46,186 bases of DNA from an uncultured Actinomycetes bacterium (lineage in GTDB: Bacteria > Actinomycetota > Actinomycetes > Mycobacteriales > Mycobacteriaceae). Positions 1 to 7,798 of the stretch are shown piece after piece. Made by a program: the position numbers and the translations under genes. The first letter of the stretch is position 1, and each line of letters begins with the position of its first letter. Below the pieces are notes generated by a model. That model had not been told where the DNA came from and made no database searches. It saw only the letters and a program-made list of their open reading frames with translations. The stretch is from NCBI GenBank assembly GCA_903884065.1, contig CAISDL010000097.1:1-46186 (forward strand), written 5' to 3'.

Positions 1-396
1 GGCTCCAGCCGCGAGGGTGTAGGCAGCCAGCGGCTTGGGAGCGATGCGACCTCGGCCCTCACTGAGATAGACGGCACCCAGACTCAGGAAGAAGCCCAGC
101 GGCACCACCCACAGGCTTCGCCCGGGGGAATCGGGAAAGTGCTGCAGACCACCGGTGAAGAAGCCGAGGCCTATCGAGGCGACAATGCCGAAACCGAGTA
201 GATCCCCCCACCGCTTACTGCCGTCCGGTGCCGCCTTCATCTCCATGGCCGCGCCGATCAGGAAGCAGATCACTCCGACACCGGCGGTTACGAACGATCG
301 CTTCTCGGAGAAGAAGCCATGGTTGACCGCTCCCGCGACGAAGCTGATGCCCGCATACTTCGCCAGCGTGGCTAAGTGTTCAGTCTGAAACTTCAT
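1..396 (-). CDS. Small multi-pass membrane protein, 3' end cut by window edge
   Basis: The visible 132 codons start with MKFQTEHLATLAKY and hold at least three and probably four hydrophobic membrane helices (around residues 14-30, 34-48, 70-86 and 97-112), joined by short polar loops that include GLQHFPDSPGRS. The gene runs off the left edge, so its length is unknown. The ATG at 396 is preceded by an AGGA a few bases upstream. I do not recognise the family. The useful clue is an IdeR-like iron box 53-71 bp upstream, which suggests iron-responsive expression. No enzyme motif is visible in the part present. Confidence 0.7.
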   Translation of the reverse strand, partial: MKFQTEHLATLAKYAGISFVAGAVNHGFFSEKRSFVTAGVGVICFLIGAAMEMKAAPDGSKRWGDLLGFGIVASIGLGFFTGGLQHFPDSPGRSLWVVPLGFFLSLGAVYLSEGRGRIAPKPLAAYTLAAGA

Positions 397-448
397 GCGT
401 CCTACTGCTTCGCGACATTCCGGCAGCTAACTGAGGGTAGCCCTGCAC

Positions 449-467
449 TTAGGTTAGGCAACAGTAA
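449..467 (-). promoter_or_regulatory. Candidate IdeR iron box
   Basis: The 19-base stretch matches the mycobacterial iron box TTAGGTTAGGCTAACCTAA at 15 of 19 positions. The left 11 bases are perfect and the four mismatches are all in the right half. It lies 53 bp upstream of the truncated membrane-protein gene and 145 bp upstream of the secreted-protein gene on the other strand. IdeR with iron normally represses through such sites. A haemophore-family gene starts 557 bp away, which fits an iron/haem theme. Confidence 0.5.
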
Positions 468-611
468 GCCCGGGTCGGGCACGTCTCCGGGCGCGTGCGG
501 TCTACCGTTCGACCGCCTCGGCGGCACCACTGAACGATTCGTCGGTTTCGCGTCGACCAGTGACCCACATCACAGTTAGGTTTGGATCCTCTTCGATGAC
601 GGGGGATCGAG

Positions 612-959
612 ATGCTGCCACACGGTGTACGGGTCGGAGCGGCGACGTTCGTTCTGGGTTTGGCCCTAGCATTTCCATTCGGGGTTAGGTTCGCCCCACC
701 GGCGTCAGCGGACTGCTCAAGCGCCGGTTACGCGACCATCTGTGCGGACGGCCAGGTCCGCGGCGGCGGCCCGACACCTCCCTCTGCTGCACCCGTGTAC
801 CCGTCGTACTGCGCTGACCCGTGGTACTGCGACGACAACTTTGGCGTCGATGTCTACTGGCCGATCCGCCCCGGCGGCGGAATCGGTGGACCTGGTGGAC
901 CTGGTGGACCTGGCGGACCCGGCAGGCCAGGCGGGGGTGGCGGTATCGGTCCACGTTGA
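612..959 (+). CDS. Small secreted Gly/Pro-rich protein
   Basis: This is a 115-residue protein with a Sec-type signal peptide: MLPHGVRVG, a hydrophobic core, and cleavage likely after the ASA near residue 33. The mature part has six cysteines, which suggests disulfides, and ends in a flexible tail of GGP/GGPG repeats. The ATG at 612 follows a purine-rich GGGGGATCG Shine-Dalgarno-like stretch. The haemophore-family gene begins 64 bp downstream on the same strand, so the two may be cotranscribed. Small exported proteins of this kind are common in mycobacteria and mostly have no assigned function. I cannot name it. Confidence 0.75.
   Translation: MLPHGVRVGAATFVLGLALAFPFGVRFAPPASADCSSAGYATICADGQVRGGGPTPPSAAPVYPSYCADPWYCDDNFGVDVYWPIRPGGGIGGPGGPGGPGGPGRPGGGGGIGPR
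885..920 (+). repeat. 9-bp tandem repeat encoding Gly-Gly-Pro
   Basis: Three exact copies of GGTGGACCT (885-911) are followed by one variant copy, GGCGGACCC. They encode the GGP repeats in the tail of the small secreted protein. The unit keeps the reading frame, so copy number could vary without disrupting the gene. Confidence 0.8.
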
Positions 960-1023
960 CCCGCCTCCCAACCGGCAGACCCAAACTTCAACCCACCGAT
1001 CCCTCGTTTGTTAGGAGAACCCA

Positions 1024-1371
1024 ATGATGTTTCAACGCTTCATCGGAGCTGGCGTGATCGCCGCCTCAGCGGCTCTCGGAATGACAGCCACAGCTCAAGC
1101 TGATCCTCCGAACTGCACGGCGGGCGACCTCTCAATGGTGATGTCGGGTGTCAACGCTGGCATGGGTGCATATTTGTTGACCCATCCCGACGTCAACGCC
1201 TTCTTCACCAGCCTCAAGGGCATGAGCCGCGACCAAATGCGTGACGCCGTCGTCGCCTACGGGCAGTCAAATCCCCAGGTACAGAACGAGATTCAGGCGA
1301 TCCGGCAACCGGCGAACGACTTCCGCGACCGCTGCCAGGCACCCGTGCCCGACGGCATGCCAGGGAGCTAA
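1024..1371 (+). CDS. Haemophore-related secreted protein (Rv0203 / Rv1174c family)
   Basis: This 115-residue exported protein has a signal peptide (MMFQRFIGAGVIAASAALG, cleavage after AQA near residue 26). A compact helical domain follows, beginning DPPNCTAGDL and ending FRDRC. Two cysteines bracket the domain, as in the small mycobacterial haemophore-like family whose member Rv0203 binds and shuttles haem in the cell envelope. The motif THPDVNAFF followed by AVVAYGQSNPQVQNEI is typical of the family. A strong AGGAG at 1013-1017 serves either of two adjacent ATG codons (1024, 1027). Haem binding itself is inferred from family resemblance. The nearby iron box supports a role in iron or haem handling. 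Confidence 0.75.
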   Translation: MMFQRFIGAGVIAASAALGMTATAQADPPNCTAGDLSMVMSGVNAGMGAYLLTHPDVNAFFTSLKGMSRDQMRDAVVAYGQSNPQVQNEIQAIRQPANDFRDRCQAPVPDGMPGS

Positions 1372-1550
1372 GCCAAGGGGCAACCGCGCGACAGCATCCG
1401 CACTCAAGTGTGGATGGCAACCCCCAGATGAAGGCTGATTTCCACGCGATTCGCCGGCCACTAAGCGACATTGGGCGGCCACCCCCTCGGCGATCTTGAG
1501 CGGGGTGAAGTTCTTGCCCGTGCCGCATGCCATGCCCCTATCATCTGAAT

Positions 1551-1838
1551 ATGAATACCGCCGGCTACCGCCGTGTGGCCGCCGGTCTCACGCTTGCCTC
1601 ACTGCCATTGGTCGGAGTTGCACTAGCACCGACCAGCCTTGCCGAAGACTGCATGTTTGACCCGACCTCTCTTGATTGCATGATGAACTCTGGTGACGAC
1701 GGTTACCAGCCCGGTGACGTCGTAGTGCCAGCCGACGGCGGGCCACTCCAAATTGCCGTCGCTCCGTCCCTCGACGGTGGCCCCGTAGTCACGGCGGGGG
1801 GCGGTCTGGTTATTCCCGCGGGACCACCTATCGGGTGA
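1551..1838 (+). CDS. Small secreted hypothetical protein
   Basis: From the ATG at 1551 the protein has 95 residues with a clear signal peptide (MNTAGYRRVAAGLTLASLPLVGVALAPTSLA, cleavage near residue 31). A short acidic cysteine-containing segment follows (EDCMFDPTSLDCMMNSGDDG), then a Val/Gly/Pro-rich tail. Two cysteines six residues apart could form a disulfide. An in-frame ATG at 1527 would add eight residues that spoil the signal peptide, so 1551 is preferred. I see no known domain. Confidence 0.65.
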   Translation: MNTAGYRRVAAGLTLASLPLVGVALAPTSLAEDCMFDPTSLDCMMNSGDDGYQPGDVVVPADGGPLQIAVAPSLDGGPVVTAGGGLVIPAGPPIG

Positions 1839-2024
1839 TCGGACTCACGCCGGTTCTCAGGGGGTGCGGCGCAGCATCACAGACGAGTCCGACGACGCTT
1901 GACTTGCTGGGAAGCGGCGATCTTGTGCCCGTCAAGATTGGGAGCAGGAGATTCGTACCGACGGCCAGTCTCGAATGCGTTCGTCGAGCGGCTGGCTCAG
2001 ATCGCTGCAAGCTCTCGCCGGTAG
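1835..2024 (+). pseudogene. Decayed excisionase-type helix-turn-helix gene
   Basis: The reading frame from about 1835 contains SPTTLDLLGSGDLVPVKIG followed by SRRFVPTASLE. This strongly resembles the HTH_17/excisionase fold, whose usual pattern is a helix, S-G-D/E-L, K-I/V-G, R...P...LE. After LE the frame goes wrong. If the single T at 1976 is ignored, translation continues AFVERLAQIAASSRR and stops at 2024, as an intact member would. The recognition helix also seems one residue short. I read this as a gene inactivated by a 1-nt insertion. Such genes are often xis genes or antitoxins, but no partner toxin or integrase remains here. Confidence 0.5.
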
Positions 2025-2050
2025 CGTGCCATGCTACCGACCGGAACTCG

Positions 2051-3091
2051 TCACTCAGCCCTGTTTTCGCTCTTCAAGTCACGATCCCGGCTCGGCTGAA
2101 CCCTCTTCGGCTCGCCCGGCATCTTCGGATAGTTGGGCGGATACGGCAGATCACCGAAACCCCGTTCGGAGTCGGCATCAGCCATCGCCAGCAACGGCTC
2201 GATCGACTGCGGCAGCGCATCCATGTCCGCCATCGGGTCGCCGCGGTGGGCGAGCAGAGCCGGCACCGTCGCCATGGTGTAGTCGTCCGGCGTTGCTGAA
2301 GCGGCTAATTCGTTCCAGGTGAGCGGCGTCGACACGGTGGCGATCGGGGTGGGCCGCACCGAGTAGGCCGCGGCGAAGGTCCGGTCGCGGGCGTTCTGGT
2401 TGTAGTCGATGAACAGTTTCGCACCGCGTTGCTCCTTCCACCATGACGTGGTGACGAGGTCGGGCGCCCGGCGCTCGACCTCGCGGGCCAGGGCGATGCC
2501 TGCCCGGCGCACCGCGACGAAGTCCCAGTCGGCGCGGATACGCAGGAACACGTGCACCCCGCGCCCGCCGGAGGTCTTCGGATAACCCACCAGACCAAGT
2601 TGGTCGAGAAGCGGTTTGAGGACGTCGACCGCGATGGTGCGGGCTTCGGCGAACCCGGTGCCGGGTTGCGGGTCGAGGTCGATGCGAAGTTCGTCGGGAT
2701 GGTCGGTGTCCGGACAGCGAACCTGCCACGGGTGCAGGGTGATCGCCCCCATCTGGGCGGCCCACACGATGGCCGAGGGGTGCGTGACCATCAGCGCGTC
2801 GGCGGTGCGGCCGGACGGGAAGCTGACCCGACAGGTCTTGAGGTAATCGGGGTGCTTCTCGGGCACCCGCTTCTGGTAAATCTGCTCACCGTCGATGCCG
2901 TCCGGGAATCGCTGCAGATGCGTCGGCCGGTCCCGCAACGCGGTGAGCATCGGACCAGGTGCCACAGCCCGGTAGTAGTCGATCAACGCGCCCTTGGTCC
3001 CCTGTTGGCCCAGCGTCGGGAAGAACACCTTGTCGCGGTTGGTGATTCGAACGGCGACACCCTCGACGTCGATCTCCTCGGGTCCAGCCAC
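2051..3091 (-). CDS. Standalone LigD-type polymerase/primase (PolD1-like, Rv3730c type)
   Basis: The 346-residue protein is a complete LigD polymerase domain (archaeo-eukaryotic primase fold) without the ligase or nuclease modules. It has the metal-binding DELRIDLDPQPG motif (catalytic D-x-D) and the nucleotide-binding SGGRGVHVFLRI motif. These enzymes make short, ribonucleotide-preferring, often non-templated additions at DNA ends during repair. The gene is divergent from a ligC homologue, as in the M. tuberculosis Rv3730c-Rv3731 pair, which supports a joint role in end joining or base-excision-type repair. The ATG at 3091 begins MAGPEEIDVEGVAVRITNRD, a normal family N-terminus. Confidence 0.9.
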   Translation of the reverse strand: MAGPEEIDVEGVAVRITNRDKVFFPTLGQQGTKGALIDYYRAVAPGPMLTALRDRPTHLQRFPDGIDGEQIYQKRVPEKHPDYLKTCRVSFPSGRTADALMVTHPSAIVWAAQMGAITLHPWQVRCPDTDHPDELRIDLDPQPGTGFAEARTIAVDVLKPLLDQLGLVGYPKTSGGRGVHVFLRIRADWDFVAVRRAGIALAREVERRAPDLVTTSWWKEQRGAKLFIDYNQNARDRTFAAAYSVRPTPIATVSTPLTWNELAASATPDDYTMATVPALLAHRGDPMADMDALPQSIEPLLAMADADSERGFGDLPYPPNYPKMPGEPKRVQPSRDRDLKSENRAE

Positions 3092-3518
3092 AATTCGACG
3101 CTACGCGCTCGACCGCAGCCTGCGGAACTAGCCGACCCGCCCGATCAACCCGAATATGGCTGTTACCCAACGAGTCTTCCCAGGTAGAGACGTGCGACCG
3201 TGTGTTCTAAGGGCTCCATCAAGGGATCGGCATGGGTTCCATTCGCTGGGACTTCAGCCAGGTCCTTTCGAGCACTGGCCACCAGCGACGAGACAATTCC
3301 CGCCGACACTTGCAGAGGAAGGCAAAAGGGGCGTCAGGCGCTTGGCCGGGATCCACTGCACAAGGCTGAGCGGCAGTGCTCCAATTCACGTTCGGAAAAT
3401 AATTGCTGGGACGATCTTTTGCAACTAGCTGCGGAGTTGGCGACCGCCATGACGCAGACACCTGGTGTTGCTGATGCTGTCAGCAATCCGGTCGGCGACC
3501 AGAGGTAACAATGAGCCG
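3092..3518. other. 427-bp intergenic region between polD1-like and ligC-like genes
   Basis: I see no convincing gene here. The short frames that cross it have no recognisable motif, signal peptide or ribosome binding site. Around 3380-3430 the sequence is markedly AT-richer than its surroundings (for example GGAAAATAATTGCTGGG and GATCTTTTGCAAC). That may reflect promoter elements for ligC or a foreign remnant. The region must contain the promoters for both divergent repair genes. Confidence 0.6.
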
Positions 3519-4610
3519 ATGAAGCTGCCCATCATGCCGCCGATCTCGCCGATGTTGGCCACGTCGGTCCCGGCCATCCCACCCGGCGCCTCCTATGAGC
3601 CCAAGTGGGATGGCTTTCGGTCCATCTGTTTCCGCGACGGCGACGAGGTCGAATTCGGCAGCCGCAACGAGCGGCCACTCACCCGCTACTTCCCCGAACT
3701 GGTCGCGGCGGCCGCCGCGGAGTTGCCCCCACGGTGCGTCATCGACGGCGAGATCGTGATCGCCGCCGATCACGGTCTGGACTTCGAGGCGCTACAGCAG
3801 CGCATCCATCCCGCCGCGTCGCGGGTGCGCCTGCTCTCCGGCCAGACCCCGGCCTCCTTCATCGCCTTCGACCTGCTCGCACTCGATGACCGCGACCTCA
3901 CCGGGGAACCGTTCGAGGTCCGCCGCGCCGCACTCGTCGGGGCACTGAGCGGTTGCGGGCCCGTTTTCCACGTCACCCCGGCGACGACGGATATCGACAT
4001 TGCCAGGCGCTGGTTCGACGACTTCGAGGGAGCCGGCCTGGACGGCGTTGTCGCCAAACCGCTTTCGCTGCCCTACAGCCAGGACAAGCGGGTCATGTTC
4101 AAGACCAAGCACCAGCGCACCGCCGACTGCGTCGTCGCCGGCTACCGGGTCCACAAGTCCGGCGCTGATGCAGTGGGTTCCCTGCTGTTGGGTCTGCACA
4201 AGGACGACGGCACCCTGGCTTCCGTCGGCGTCATCGGCGCATTCCCACTAGCGAAGCGCCGAGAACTGCTCACCGAGTTGCATTCGCTGGTAACAACATT
4301 CGACGATCACCCCTGGCGTTGGGCGGGCCCGACGGACGGCGAGTCGGCTGGTCCGCGCAAGAACGAGACATCGCGGTGGAACGCGGGCAAGGACCTGTCC
4401 TTTGTTCCCCTGCGGCCCGAACGCGTCGTCGAGGTTCGTTACGACCACATGGAAGGCGACCGGTTTCGGCACACCGCCCAGTTCAACCGATGGCGGCCCG
4501 ATCGTGATCCGCGGTCGTGCACCTTCGCGCAACTCGAGCAGCCCCCGGCCTTCAGCCTCGACGACGTGGTGCCCGGACTGCGCCGTCCGCCCGGCGACCA
4601 GGGGGTCTGA
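3519..4610 (+). CDS. ligC: ATP-dependent DNA ligase LigC
   Basis: From the ATG at 3519 the protein has 363 residues. Motif I is EPKWDG with the adenylated lysine at K29, followed by the SRN motif ([16 protein letters not shown]), DGEIV (motif III), DGVVAKPL (motif IV) and [12 protein letters not shown] (motif V). The OB-fold domain follows and ends near CTFAQLEQP. This is the short nick-sealing ligase of the mycobacterial LigC type (M. tuberculosis Rv3731), which works with standalone PolD enzymes rather than as a LigD fusion. An in-frame extension to 3465 lacks a family N-terminus, while [14 protein letters not shown] matches it. Its stop codon overlaps the start of the next gene (TGATG). 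Confidence 0.93.
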   Translation: MKLPIMPPISPMLATSVPAIPPGASYEPKWDGFRSICFRDGDEVEFGSRNERPLTRYFPELVAAAAAELPPRCVIDGEIVIAADHGLDFEALQQRIHPAASRVRLLSGQTPASFIAFDLLALDDRDLTGEPFEVRRAALVGALSGCGPVFHVTPATTDIDIARRWFDDFEGAGLDGVVAKPLSLPYSQDKRVMFKTKHQRTADCVVAGYRVHKSGADAVGSLLLGLHKDDGTLASVGVIGAFPLAKRRELLTELHSLVTTFDDHPWRWAGPTDGESAGPRKNETSRWNAGKDLSFVPLRPERVVEVRYDHMEGDRFRHTAQFNRWRPDRDPRSCTFAQLEQPPAFSLDDVVPGLRRPPGDQGV

Positions 4611-5497
4611 TGCCTACCCCGGCGATTGCTCCGGCGGGCCGGTTCGCACCGAGTCCGTCGGCCGATCTGCACATCGGCAATCTGCGTACCGCCGTCCTGG
4701 CGTGGCTGTTCGCACGGTCTACCGCGCGCCGCTTCCTGATCCGGGTCGAGGATCTCGACGACCGCACCCACGATGAGGTCGCGCGACGGCAGTTGGCGGA
4801 CCTGGCCGCGATCGGCGTGACCTGGGACGAGGAACCGGAGTGGCAATCGACGCAACGCGAGCGCTACGACGCGGTGATCAACGGACTCGCCGAACGGGAT
4901 CTGGTCTACGAATGCTATTGCAGCAGAAAGGATATCCTCAACGCTGCGCGCGCGCCGCACGCACCGGAGGGCGCCTATCCGGGAACCTGCCGGAGCCTGA
5001 CGGACACGCAACGAGCGCAGCGACGGGACGGCGGGCGGGCGCCGGCGTTGCGGCTGCGCGCCGATGCCGGCGAGTACACCGTCACCGACCTGATCCACGG
5101 TCCCTACACCGGCGTCGTCGACGACTTCGTGCTGCGTCGCGGCGACGGTGTGCCGGCCTACAACCTCGCCGTGGTGGTCGATGACGCGCATGCCGGTATC
5201 GACCAGGTGGTCCGCGGGGACGACCTGCTGACGTCCTCGCCCCGGCAGGCCTATCTGGCGGGACTGCTGGGCTATCCGCAGCCGGTGTACGCGCACGTCC
5301 CGCTTGCGCTCAATGCCGACGGCAAGCGACTGGCCAAACGCGACGGCGCCGTCACCCTCGCCGAGTTGGGTGTGCCACGGGCATGGGAACTGATCACCGG
5401 GTCGCTGGGCTGGCCGGCGACCGACATCGAGGAACTCCTCGAACAGTTCGATCCGGACCGGCTGCCGCGCGAACCGTGGACTTACCAACCGGGCTGA
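4610..5497 (+). CDS. gluQ: Glutamyl-Q tRNA(Asp) synthetase (GluQRS)
   Basis: The 295-residue protein is a GluRS catalytic core without an anticodon-binding domain, the hallmark of GluQRS. It has the GRFAPSPS start, HIGN as the class I HIGH motif (residues 21-24), KRLAKRDGA as the KMSKS-like loop, and a zinc site of C102, C104, Y123 and C127 as in E. coli YadB. GluQRS attaches glutamate to the queuosine base in tRNA-Asp. The start overlaps the ligC stop, so the two are probably cotranscribed. A tgt gene lies 12 kb away in the same window, so the pathway has two dispersed members here. Confidence 0.93.
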   Translation: MPTPAIAPAGRFAPSPSADLHIGNLRTAVLAWLFARSTARRFLIRVEDLDDRTHDEVARRQLADLAAIGVTWDEEPEWQSTQRERYDAVINGLAERDLVYECYCSRKDILNAARAPHAPEGAYPGTCRSLTDTQRAQRRDGGRAPALRLRADAGEYTVTDLIHGPYTGVVDDFVLRRGDGVPAYNLAVVVDDAHAGIDQVVRGDDLLTSSPRQAYLAGLLGYPQPVYAHVPLALNADGKRLAKRDGAVTLAELGVPRAWELITGSLGWPATDIEELLEQFDPDRLPREPWTYQPG

Positions 5498-5533
5498 TCC
5501 GAAGCGGGGCTGAGGGCTAGGGTCGTCAGGACG

Positions 5534-6541
5534 ATGCCGATTCAGATCGACCGGACCCTGGCCCGGCAACTATCGCCGCAGTTGGACGACGCACTGCAGA
5601 TCGTGTCCAACGAGTTCGACGGACTAGACCTGCACCGCGCGTACTACAACGCGTTCGCGCGGGTCTTGAAGCCCGATCCACTCAAGCGGGTCCTGATGTT
5701 GGGGACCGATCAGCGGGATCTGTTCGTCCCCCTGCTGCGGCGAAGCGTGGAGAAGCACGTGCCCGCCGCCGGCCAGATCTTTGATATCGGCGCCGGGGAC
5801 GGCCAGACCTTCGCCTACGTCGCCGATGCCGTCCCGGCCGGGACAACGGTGTCGGTTGCGGAGCCAAATCCCGCGTATCGGGCTGCCTACCAAGCCTTCC
5901 TGGAGCGCCAACCACACCTTCGCAGCGGGATCTCCGTTGGTTCGGGTCTCGACGAACTCGAGGACGACGCCGCCCGCAGAGCCGACGACTTCCCGGAACC
6001 GGGGAGCGTCGATCTGGCACTGGGCCTGCACATGATCTACTTCGCCACCGACCTGGCGGGCAGTCTGCGGACCATCCTGCGGTTCCTGAAGCCCGGTGGT
6101 GCGTACTTCAATGTCGTCACCGATGAGGCGACCGCCTACAGCGGATCGGTGCTGCGATCGTTCATCGAGTCCGGTGACGACATCGGTGACAACGACGGTT
6201 GGCGGGCCGCCATGGACGAACGCCGCCGCCTGCTGGCCCCGGAGTCGGAGGGCGGTGGCGGACTCGTCGATGCGGCCCGGGCGGCGGGCATCGAGGTCGA
6301 GGTCGAGTCGGTGCGACAGCCAAGCCGGATGTACGGCAACTCCCTGGCAGACCTGCTGGCCCTGACGAACCTCAGCGTGCTGACGGGCCACCCGGGCACC
6401 CGGAAGTTCGAGAGCGCCGCGAAGACCCTTCGCGATCGACCCGAGGAAGTCGACCTGCGTATCGAAACCGACGGCCCCCGGATGGGCATGTGGAGCGTGG
6501 CCCAACCGCAATGGGTGACCCAGGTCCGGCGGGTTCGCTAA
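5534..6541 (+). CDS. Class I SAM-dependent methyltransferase
   Basis: This 335-residue protein has a Rossmann methyltransferase core. Motif I is IFDIGAGDGQTFAYV near residue 85, the acidic ribose-binding strand is VSVAEPNP, and the post-I strand is VDLALGLHMIYF with LKPGGAYFNVVTDE after it. A roughly 75-residue N-terminal helical extension precedes the core. The substrate cannot be read from the sequence; the layout resembles small-molecule methyltransferases of actinobacteria. It starts 36 bp after gluQ on the same strand and may share its transcript. Its 3' end overlaps the convergent saccharopine-dehydrogenase-like gene by 4 bp. Confidence 0.8.
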   Translation: MPIQIDRTLARQLSPQLDDALQIVSNEFDGLDLHRAYYNAFARVLKPDPLKRVLMLGTDQRDLFVPLLRRSVEKHVPAAGQIFDIGAGDGQTFAYVADAVPAGTTVSVAEPNPAYRAAYQAFLERQPHLRSGISVGSGLDELEDDAARRADDFPEPGSVDLALGLHMIYFATDLAGSLRTILRFLKPGGAYFNVVTDEATAYSGSVLRSFIESGDDIGDNDGWRAAMDERRRLLAPESEGGGGLVDAARAAGIEVEVESVRQPSRMYGNSLADLLALTNLSVLTGHPGTRKFESAAKTLRDRPEEVDLRIETDGPRMGMWSVAQPQWVTQVRRVR

Positions 6542-7761
6542 GCGGGCAACTCCTGCTGGCCCCACGGTGAGCCGTAGGCGGTCAGCAATTCCAGGAACGG
6601 CACGGAATCGAAGCACTCCGGACCCAGAACGCCGGTTCCGCTCCAGGTGCCGCCAGCCAGAAGCTCAAGTGCCACAACCGGATTGATGGCGGTCTGCCAC
6701 ACGACGCACTGATGGCCGTATTCGGCCATCGACCACTCGTTGTCGACGACGTGGTAGAGGTACGTCGAACGGGGCTTGCCGTCCTTGCCGGTACCCGTCA
6801 CCCACAGGCCCGCGCAGGTCTTGCCCGTCATCTGCGGGCCGAGCGTGGCCGGGTTCGGCAGACAGGCCGCCACCACATCACGCGGAGAAACCTGCACCGA
6901 GCCCTTGTCGGAGTTGACGGTCACCTTCTCGGTGCGATCCAGTCCCAGCTTGTGCAGAGTCTTGAGGACGTCGATGAACTCGTCGCCGAGGCCGTATTTG
7001 AAGGTGACGCGCTTGCACTCGATCCAGCGCGGCATCAGCAGCACCTCTTCGTGCTCGACGTTGACGCACTCCACCGGTCCGATACCGTCGGGGAAGTCGA
7101 AAACCTCAGGCTCGCTGAAAGGTTCGGTGACGAACCAGCCACGGTCCTTCTCCCAGATCACCGGGGGATTGAGGCATTCCTCGATGGTTGTCCAGATGGA
7201 GAACGACGGTGCGAATTCGTAACCCGCCACCTCCAGGTTGGCTCCGTCCCGCACGCCGAGTTCGTCGATATCACTGAACAGGTGATCGGAGGCGTAGCGG
7301 GCGAAGACATTGGCCAGCCCCGGCTCCACCCCGAAGCCGACCAGTGCGAGCAGTCCGGCCTGCTCCCACTCCGACTCCAGTGCGAACTGCTCGTCGCCGA
7401 GCTTGATCCCGGTCAGCTCGTAGGGCTTGTCGGGATGGCGCTGCGACAGGCTCATCGCCATATCGAGATAGTTGGCGCCGCCGGCCAGCGCTCCGCGGAA
7501 GATCGGCATGGTGAACCGAGGATCGACGGCATTCAAGACGTACGTGATGCCCTGGGCACGAACGAGCTCGGCGACCGCGGTCTCCGAGCTCGCGTCGATC
7601 TGCGTTGCGCTGAAGCGCGGATCGCCGACGGCCTCGGCTGCTTGCCGCGCCTTGGCCTCGTCGTAATCGGCCACCAGAATGTGCTCGAAGAAGTCGCGGC
7701 GCACCGCAATCGAGCAGAACGCCGACCCGACGCCACCGGCGCCCACCAGAAGGATTCTCAT
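6538..7761 (-). CDS. Saccharopine dehydrogenase family oxidoreductase
   Basis: The 407-residue enzyme opens with an NAD(P)-binding Rossmann motif, MRILLVGAGGVGSAF. It continues with LVADYDEAKA (cofactor ribose recognition), YVLNAVDPRFTMPIFRGAL and YLDMAMSLSQ, typical of saccharopine dehydrogenase/carboxynorspermidine-synthase-type proteins. A C-terminal catalytic domain follows. Bacterial relatives act in lysine or polyamine metabolism, but the substrate here is unknown. No other lysine or polyamine gene lies nearby. The promoter must lie in the short gap before the large secreted-protein gene, which ends at 7799 on the same strand. Confidence 0.82.
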   Translation of the reverse strand: MRILLVGAGGVGSAFCSIAVRRDFFEHILVADYDEAKARQAAEAVGDPRFSATQIDASSETAVAELVRAQGITYVLNAVDPRFTMPIFRGALAGGANYLDMAMSLSQRHPDKPYELTGIKLGDEQFALESEWEQAGLLALVGFGVEPGLANVFARYASDHLFSDIDELGVRDGANLEVAGYEFAPSFSIWTTIEECLNPPVIWEKDRGWFVTEPFSEPEVFDFPDGIGPVECVNVEHEEVLLMPRWIECKRVTFKYGLGDEFIDVLKTLHKLGLDRTEKVTVNSDKGSVQVSPRDVVAACLPNPATLGPQMTGKTCAGLWVTGTGKDGKPRSTYLYHVVDNEWSMAEYGHQCVVWQTAINPVVALELLAGGTWSGTGVLGPECFDSVPFLELLTAYGSPWGQQELPA

Positions 7762-7798
7762 ACCGGCAACCTATCGCTAAACAGACGTGTCGTCGCAA

